Shown here piece after piece: positions 13,687 to 18,390 of a stretch of DNA of 18,390 nt. Position numbers and translations under genes: made by a program. Position 1 is the stretch's first letter, and each line of letters opens with the position of its first letter. The notes under the pieces are model-generated. The model saw nothing but the letters and a program-made list of their open reading frames with translations, was not told the DNA's origin and did not search any database. Source of the DNA: a bacterium (lineage in GTDB: Bacteria; Patescibacteriota; Microgenomatia; JAUYPR01); assembly GCA_030695785.1 (NCBI GenBank), contig JAUYPR010000021.1, forward strand, positions 1 through 18,390, read 5' to 3'.

Positions 13687-15552
13687 ATGAGTGATATTGG
13701 AACAGAAACCCAGCCTGCATCGAAAAGACAAATTCGACCAAAACATCTGAATCCCGCTGAAGATCGTCGCAGCTTTCTCGAGCGTATCGGAAAACTCAGT
13801 CTTGCGGTTGCGTTTCCTCAAACTGAAGAAAGAGAAAGTGTTGATTCCGTATCACCTCCGCCCAATCAGGGTCAAGAAACGGAAATAGTTCCGTTTGAAG
13901 AAAAAATGTGGATGACAATCCAAAAGCATCTTACGGGTATTGTTCAGGCTGAACAAGATCCAACCCTCAAGCCAATCGTTGTTGATATTCAGTCGCTCCT
14001 CGAGCCAACCAGAAACGCGTTTCAACGCCGTCTTGAACGGATCGACGCACTGACGCACGCGATGCAGATGCAAAGTAATTCGGATGATTCGCCGAAATTG
14101 CTTCTGCTTGCCAAGAAAGTCATAGGTCGAATGGGTACTATTCAGGCGGAAGATGCGATCTCTTTCCATGCTGAACGCAAGGATCTTCAGGATCGTCTCA
14201 TTGACCTTGAATATCTCTGTCGGACCCTGCTGGATAAAAAATTACAACGAGACACTTCAGAGAAAGAAGAAAAAAGTAAACTCACTGTTTTTCAGAATGC
14301 CCCAAAGTTTCATCGAAGAAGTTTGGGAGAACAGTACGCGTTTACACGAGGTGTCATGGTTGAACTAAATGAATTGGTTGATCGCGAAGTTCGCGAGGAG
14401 ATTGGGAAAGACACCTCCCCGCGCGTGACCATTGATATGTATCCAGGGTACACCCCGACGATTGAAGGAAGGCGTTTTTTTGAAGAAGACAAACAACGTA
14501 TCCAAACATTTCTCCAGCGATTTCCGTTCTTTCAGAAAATCTTTTCGAAGGTAGAGTTACTCTCAGGAAGATATTTCGGTTCCCCCCTGTTCGATTCGTC
14601 AACGGGAGGGTGGATGTTTATAGAGAAAGAGTCTGGAGAACGACACTATCGGGCAACAATCATGGTGAATATGGATACATCGGTTGGGGTTGGTGTCTTC
14701 TTTCCGGAAATAACATTTGCTCATGAGGCGATTGGGCATGCGCTCGATGCAAGTTTTAATCATGGTTTTGCAGACCAGTTGTCTCCCCAAGGATTAGTGG
14801 AGCGGCTTACCTTTCAAGAAGAAATCCTCAACAATCCGGATTGGGCGAATCACGACGAAACGATCTCCCAGCTCTTCGGTTTCGATCCAGTATGGCGACC
14901 AGAATACATTGCTGTCATTGAATCGGGGCAGAAGATTTCTACCGAATTGTTTCGGCGGATTATTCTATGGAATCCGCGCAATATTATTCTTGAAAACAGC
15001 GATGACGGTCAAAGCAGAGAAATTCTTGGATCATCTGGTCTCCCGTATATTATACGTGATCCTGTATACGGTCCAGCGTTTGCATTTCCTCCAACCGACC
15101 CACGACGTTTTCAGACATTCGATCAGTTTCTGGAAGCCTATATTGAACCGTTGCGGCAGTGGGCGACCAAAGGCAACATTCGTTCAAAGATAATCTTGTG
15201 GGGATTGGAGGGGTTCCGTCCAATACTTGGTCGTCTTGCATTCACAGGCGATCTCTCTCATCCTGATCAATGGTGGACGGCGAATCAGTGGTCGAGGTAC
15301 TGCGAAGTACCTATTCTGAATGCAGCGACATATCATGTGTTTTTAAATGGCGTGGATGGAGTGCGTCGATTTATCCCACAAACATACTGGGCGGCAATTG
15401 AACAGCGCATTTTGGCCCTACGTCAACGATATCGAGAAGAACTCTTTGCGGAAGGATGTTCACATGCCTATTACTTCGGCCCGCGGATGGTCGATAAACC
15501 ACCGTTCCAGGTTGCACTGGAACATGCCGCATCGCTTTTGGGGGAGTATTAA
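13687..15552 (+). CDS. HExxH metallopeptidase-like protein with twin-arginine-like N-terminus (copy A)
   Basis: 621 residues; no named family recognised. After about 20 polar residues comes NPAEDRRSFLERIGKLSLAV: RRSFL at 27-31 fits the Tat motif RRxFL, but the hydrophobic part is short, so export by Tat is only possible. Residues about 75-200 are helical and charged. A zinc-peptidase motif HEAIGH is at 346-351 in FAHEAIGHALD, with Glu347 as likely catalytic base. A conserved ELFAEG (585-590) near the C-terminus recalls the EFFAE third-ligand segment of anthrax lethal factor-type (M34) peptidases, though it lies about 235 residues after HExxH rather than about 45. It has a paralog in tandem (15754-17643). 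Substrate unknown; an envelope protease is an inference. Confidence 0.75.
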   Translation: MSDIGTETQPASKRQIRPKHLNPAEDRRSFLERIGKLSLAVAFPQTEERESVDSVSPPPNQGQETEIVPFEEKMWMTIQKHLTGIVQAEQDPTLKPIVVDIQSLLEPTRNAFQRRLERIDALTHAMQMQSNSDDSPKLLLLAKKVIGRMGTIQAEDAISFHAERKDLQDRLIDLEYLCRTLLDKKLQRDTSEKEEKSKLTVFQNAPKFHRRSLGEQYAFTRGVMVELNELVDREVREEIGKDTSPRVTIDMYPGYTPTIEGRRFFEEDKQRIQTFLQRFPFFQKIFSKVELLSGRYFGSPLFDSSTGGWMFIEKESGERHYRATIMVNMDTSVGVGVFFPEITFAHEAIGHALDASFNHGFADQLSPQGLVERLTFQEEILNNPDWANHDETISQLFGFDPVWRPEYIAVIESGQKISTELFRRIILWNPRNIILENSDDGQSREILGSSGLPYIIRDPVYGPAFAFPPTDPRRFQTFDQFLEAYIEPLRQWATKGNIRSKIILWGLEGFRPILGRLAFTGDLSHPDQWWTANQWSRYCEVPILNAATYHVFLNGVDGVRRFIPQTYWAAIEQRILALRQRYREELFAEGCSHAYYFGPRMVDKPPFQVALEHAASLLGEY

Positions 15553-15558
15553 TTTTCC

Positions 15559-15587
15559 TTGACACATCTTTGCAGTTTCCTTAGAAT
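15559..15587 (+). promoter_or_regulatory. Promoter of the truncated signal-peptide gene
   Basis: TTGACA (15559-15564), 17-base spacer, TAGAAT (15582-15587), then 6 bases to the ATG at 15594. It has the same architecture and flanking TTCCTTGACAC as the promoter of the apparently intact paralog at 18045-18073. Confidence 0.8.
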
Positions 15588-15593
15588 GATCTT

Positions 15594-15683
15594 ATGGTTC
15601 AGGCATTCGTCCTTCTCCTCTCTTTTTCTTTCCTGTTGATAATGACGGCGCCGGTTTCTGCTGGGTCGCTGTCGTCCTATTGA
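15594..15683 (+). pseudogene. Truncated copy of the small secreted coiled-coil protein (signal peptide only)
   Basis: 29 codons: MVQAFVLLLSFSFLLIMTA then PVSAGSLSSY and TGA. It aligns with the first 27 residues of the gene at 18080 (shared MVQ, the long hydrophobic run, and PVSAGS at the signal-peptidase site), in both DNA and protein, then loses similarity and stops. It keeps a good promoter, so a free signal peptide could be made. The simplest reading is the leftover of a tandem duplication. The roughly 70 bases between its stop and copy B show no gene or convincing promoter. Confidence 0.75.
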
Positions 15684-15753
15684 AGTAAAAGTAGGGAAGT
15701 AATTTTATCGCCGATATTCTTCCGCCATTGATTTTTTTTGGCAATGTGGTTCA

Positions 15754-17643
15754 ATGAATCTACCTGTCATGAATGAAGGAGCTGCCGAACTTCCACAATC
15801 TGGATCAAAACCACCCCAACAACAAGGGAAACCATTTAACCCCGCCGAAGATCGCCGACATTTCCTGAAAAAAATTGCCAAATTAGGAGTTGCAGCGGCT
15901 CTCCCTCGAGGAACGCAAGAAAACACCACCCCTGATGTGGTAAGACCCGTAGAGAAATCAGAACAAAAGCAAGAAAGTAAAGCAGGGTTTCCAGAATGGT
16001 CGAATCTTTTTCAGATTGTTGACGAGATTCATCAAGCAGAGAAAAATCCACATTTGATGGCTGTTGTTGCTGACATCCGTCTCAATATGGAGAAAATGCG
16101 AGAGGATTTTGATCGACGAATGACGAGGCTGGATGTACTCGAGCAAGCAATGCGTGCCGATAAAGATCCAGACGGTACTCCTCAGCTTGTCAAACTTTAT
16201 CAAAAAATGCTCGGCAAGATGGCCACTCTTACCCCAGAAGATGTGATTCCCTTCTTGGTGGAAAAACGCATGCTTTATGAACGCCTTGTTGATTTAGAAT
16301 TCCTCTTGCGCAAGACAAGAGACGCAAAATTAGGGCCTGATACTTCGCGTCAGGGCGAAACAAGCAAGCTCGCATTGAAGTGGAATGCCGCAGCATTCCA
16401 TAAGGGAGACCCGGGTACGAAATATGAGTATACGAGAAATCATGCTGCATATACCTACATGCTTGTTGCGCGTGATACTGCTGATACTGTAGAGAAAGTT
16501 TCCTATACAAAAGGTTTAACAATTGAACCACACCCCGGTTTGCGGCTAACCGAAAACGGGCGAAAAGCATTTGAAGAGGATAAACAGAAGATCGAAGCAT
16601 TTCTTCAACGGTTTCCTTCATTCAAAAAAATTTATGGAAATATCAAGCTCGTATCATATCGGTATAATGAGAGCCGAGAGATTGATAGCGGGGGGATTGG
16701 TGGGTGGTTTGATAATGAGAAAAGATATGGTGAACGGCAACACCGTACCGAACTTGTTATTTTTATGGATTGGGATAAAACTGCACAACATCTTCCAGAA
16801 ACTATCTTTGCACATGAAGCATTTGGGCACGCGCTTGATGTCGAAATTAACGAAGGCTTAGCCGATCAACTGTCTCCACAGGCGTACATAGAACGTCTTC
16901 GTTTTCAGCACGAGATTCTCGAAAATCCTGATTGGGCGCGTCACGACGACGGAATTGAAGGATTATTTAAACCAGACCCCATCAATCGTCATAATGAAGA
17001 GTTTGTACGAAAGAAGTCGGGAATAACGACAGCGGAGTTCCGCGGGATTATTACAGAATATCCAAGAAATCTTCTTCTTGGTCATTTGGAGGATACAGGG
17101 TGGAAATTTATTGACCTTGGACTTCGACCCGTTCCAGGCGATCCAGTTCATGGAGAGGCGTTTGGCTTCCCTTTTGAATGGGAGGCGGAAAAAACGTACC
17201 AGACATTCGGTGATTTTCTTCATGTGTACCTTCCAGAGCTTCGAAAACATGCAGCAGGGGGGAATATCCGATCAAAAATTGTCCTGTGGGGGATTGAACG
17301 TTTCTAGAGAGAACTTGGCAACCTCGCCTTTCAATGGAGAACCCCAGACCGAATCTTCCCGGGGGCGACAAAACATAGTTGGTCAACCTACTGTATGCGA
17401 ACAGTTTTAAACGTTGTAACGTACCACGCTTTCCTCAACGGCATTGACGAGATTCGGGATCTTGTTCCTAGGCAAGGATGGCGGTCAATTGAAGAAAAAA
17501 TTTATGAGATGCGGACGCGCTACCGCGCAGAGCTTTTTGCAGAAGGAGCTTCCTTTTCCTATTACTTCGGCGATCGAATGAAAGAAAAACCACCGTATCA
17601 GGTTGGGTTGGAGCACATCGCCTCCCTTCTTGAGAAGCCGTAA
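15754..17643 (+). pseudogene. HExxH metallopeptidase-like protein, copy B, with an in-frame amber stop
   Basis: Paralog of the 13687-15552 gene along its whole length: NPAEDRRHFLKKIAKLGVAA (RR at 34-35), FAHEAFGHALD (HEAFGH at 354-359), GLADQLSPQ, NPDWARHD, GGNIRSKIVLWGIE. After 517 codons a TAG at 17305-17307 interrupts it, where copy A has an arginine codon. The same frame then continues for 111 sense codons to TAA at 17641-17643, still matching copy A (YHAFLNGID, RYRAELFAEGAS, YYFGDRM, KPPYQVGLEH). So this is a single nonsense change, not a frameshift. The truncated product would keep HExxH but lose ELFAEG. No convincing promoter precedes the ATG. A sequencing error or readthrough is possible; TAG ends groES and the solute-binding gene normally here. 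Confidence 0.8.
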
Positions 17644-17645
17644 CC

Positions 17646-17656
17646 TTCCTTGACAC
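17646..17656 (+). repeat. Direct repeat TTCCTTGACAC before the MGMT-type gene (shared with 15555 and 18041)
   Basis: The 11-mer TTCCTTGACAC occurs at 15555-15565, 17646-17656 and 18041-18051. In the first and last it carries the -35 box of a secreted-protein gene. The middle copy follows the copy B stop but lacks a -10 at the right distance, so it looks like the left remnant of a promoter interrupted by the MGMT-type gene. Similarity through shared promoter descent is an alternative. Confidence 0.55.
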
Positions 17657-17696
17657 ATTCTCTTAAAGTATCAGCGCATGAGTTTACATCCCCATA

Positions 17697-17702
17697 TATA
17701 AT
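17697..17702 (+). promoter_or_regulatory. -10 box of the MGMT-type gene
   Basis: A perfect TATAAT ends 7 bases before the ATG at 17710; no good -35 lies at 16-18 bases. The preceding bases make CCATATATAAT (17692-17702), identical to 11 bases of the fic promoter at 3161-3171. Confidence 0.6.
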
Positions 17703-17709
17703 TTAGGTT

Positions 17710-18048
17710 ATGCAAGATTGGCGTGAGCAAGTATACAGTATTGTCAAAAACATACCAAGAGGCAAAGTTTCAACTTACGGAACAATATCAAAGTTTATAG
17801 GAAATAGGACAAAGAATAAGGGATATAGAGTTACTCCCCGCATGGTTGGGTGGGCGCTTCATCAAAACCCGGATCCCCAGAACATTCCTTGTCATAGAGT
17901 TGTGAATGCTAAGGGAGAATTGGCGAAGAATTATGCTTTTGGCGGAGTAAGATTACAAAAAGAAAGGCTTTTGAACGAGGGGGTTGTATTTAAGGCGAAC
18001 AGAGTGGTTATGGATGTAAATGAAACCCTGACACTGTACATTCCTTGA
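17710..18048 (+). CDS. MGMT-family DNA alkyltransferase-domain protein
   Basis: 112 residues covering only the C-terminal DNA-binding and active-site domain of O6-alkylguanine-DNA alkyltransferases. Visible: IPRGKVSTYGTIS, the helix TPRMVGWALHQNP, and the active-site IPCHRVVNAKGELA with Cys61 in PCHRV, followed by FGGVRLQKERLLNEGV. Alkyltransferase-like (ATL) proteins carry Trp in place of this cysteine; here the cysteine is kept, so alkyl transfer is chemically possible even without the N-terminal domain. It is AT-rich compared with its neighbours and lies between the broken peptidase copy B and the secreted-protein gene. Its stop overlaps the -35 box of that next gene. It is probably an inserted accessory gene. 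Confidence 0.9.
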   Translation: MQDWREQVYSIVKNIPRGKVSTYGTISKFIGNRTKNKGYRVTPRMVGWALHQNPDPQNIPCHRVVNAKGELAKNYAFGGVRLQKERLLNEGVVFKANRVVMDVNETLTLYIP

Positions 18049-18073
18049 CACCAAAGAGGTCTTTCCTTAAGAT
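18045..18073 (+). promoter_or_regulatory. Promoter of the secreted coiled-coil protein gene
   Basis: TTGACA (18045-18050), 17-base spacer, TAAGAT (18068-18073), then 6 bases to the ATG at 18080. The -35 overlaps the last codon and stop of the MGMT-type gene. Confidence 0.82.
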
Positions 18074-18079
18074 GAGGCT

Positions 18080-18390
18080 ATGGTTCAGTCGTCGATCCTT
18101 CTTCTTTTCCTTTCTCTTCTCTTGATGCTGACGACGCCAGTTTCTGCCGGGTCAAAGTCACCACAAGCAGAGAAAACAGCGACCCCAACTGCGCAAGAAC
18201 AAGAGAGGATTGCGGCAATTGACCGAGTGCGGATTCTGCTCACGACCATGTTAGATCGGATGGAACGCCTCTTGGATCAGTTGGATAGTTTTCAAAAACG
18301 CCTTGCATCGCGTCGAGATACGATTGAAAAGGCAGGGGGGAATATTACCAATGCAGACAGCTTGCTTGCCATTGCCGAGGAAAAACTTAC
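18080..18390 (+). CDS. Small secreted coiled-coil protein, 3' end cut by window edge
   Basis: 103 residues are visible and the frame is still open at the edge. A signal peptide of about 23 residues (MVQSSILLLFLSLLLMLTTP then VSA before Gly) ends in a good signal-peptidase I site; unusually, the n-region has no lysine or arginine. A short polar linker (KSPQAEKTATPTAQ) leads to a helical coiled-coil-like region (IAAIDRVRILLTTMLDRMER, then LLDQLDSFQKRLASRR) and a GNITNADSLLAIAEEKL segment. This style of short exported coiled-coil protein seems common in Patescibacteria, but I know no function for it. A truncated paralog lies at 15594. Its position after the peptidase gene in both repeats suggests a partner or substrate relation. 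Confidence 0.75.
   Translation, partial: MVQSSILLLFLSLLLMLTTPVSAGSKSPQAEKTATPTAQEQERIAAIDRVRILLTTMLDRMERLLDQLDSFQKRLASRRDTIEKAGGNITNADSLLAIAEEKL

Noticed and set aside
17305..17307. UAG recoded as a sense codon
   Set aside because: groES (10766-10768) and the solute-binding gene (8979-8981) end in TAG at the expected family length, and no other gene has an internal TAG.
17679..17702. Seven-codon frame starting MSLHP after the copy B stop
   Set aside because: Too short, no working promoter spacing from the TTGACA at 17650, and it ends inside the MGMT -10 box.

Overview
The window most likely comes from a small-genome bacterium of the Patescibacteria/CPR type. This is inferred from the compact, overlapping gene layout, the mix of proteins (a VanW/G5 surface protein, CPBP protease, thioredoxin-like ferredoxin, solitary purD and several small orphan proteins) and, above all, from many genes whose start codon sits 6 to 9 bases after a sigma70-type -10 box. 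The phylum is not proven. The code looks standard: TAA, TGA and TAG all end genes here.

Layout. Minus strand 1-3003: a CPBP membrane protease overlapping valS by 8 bases (valS runs off the left edge). Plus 3179-4243: an AT-rich Fic protein whose -10 box and start codon lie inside a perfect palindrome. Minus 4340-7601: an unknown 125-aa protein with an ideal promoter, then VanW/G5 protein -> tsaD, overlapping by ATGA. Plus 7650-12404: a sugar-type solute-binding protein, a DnaA-box-like cluster, purD, and a groES-groEL operon under a CIRCE operator that overlaps the purD stop codon; an intrinsic terminator follows groEL. Plus 12496-13168: a vapBC-like toxin-antitoxin pair. Plus 13288-13618: a micro-operon of a 17-aa cysteine-rich peptide, a [2Fe-2S] thioredoxin-like ferredoxin and a 24-aa membrane peptide. 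Plus 13687-18390: a tandemly repeated module made of a roughly 620-aa HExxH metallopeptidase-like protein with a twin-arginine-like N-terminus, followed by a small secreted coiled-coil protein. In the first copy the secreted protein is reduced to its signal peptide. In the second copy the peptidase carries an in-frame amber stop, and an MGMT-type gene sits between it and an apparently intact secreted-protein gene that runs off the right edge.

How the genes relate. The housekeeping genes (valS, tsaD, purD, groESL) give the chromosomal background. Fic, VapBC and the MGMT-type gene are AT-rich, self-contained accessory genes. The duplicated peptidase/secreted-protein module is the least explained part. 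It looks like an expanding and decaying family of exported proteins, and I do not recognise a described system that matches it.

Two initiation modes appear side by side. Most promoter-proximal genes look leaderless. Several operon-internal genes, VanW and the 17-aa peptide have Shine-Dalgarno sequences or stop/start overlaps. No tRNA, rRNA, CRISPR array or insertion sequence was recognised, and no stretch over 300 bases lacks a gene or gene remnant.
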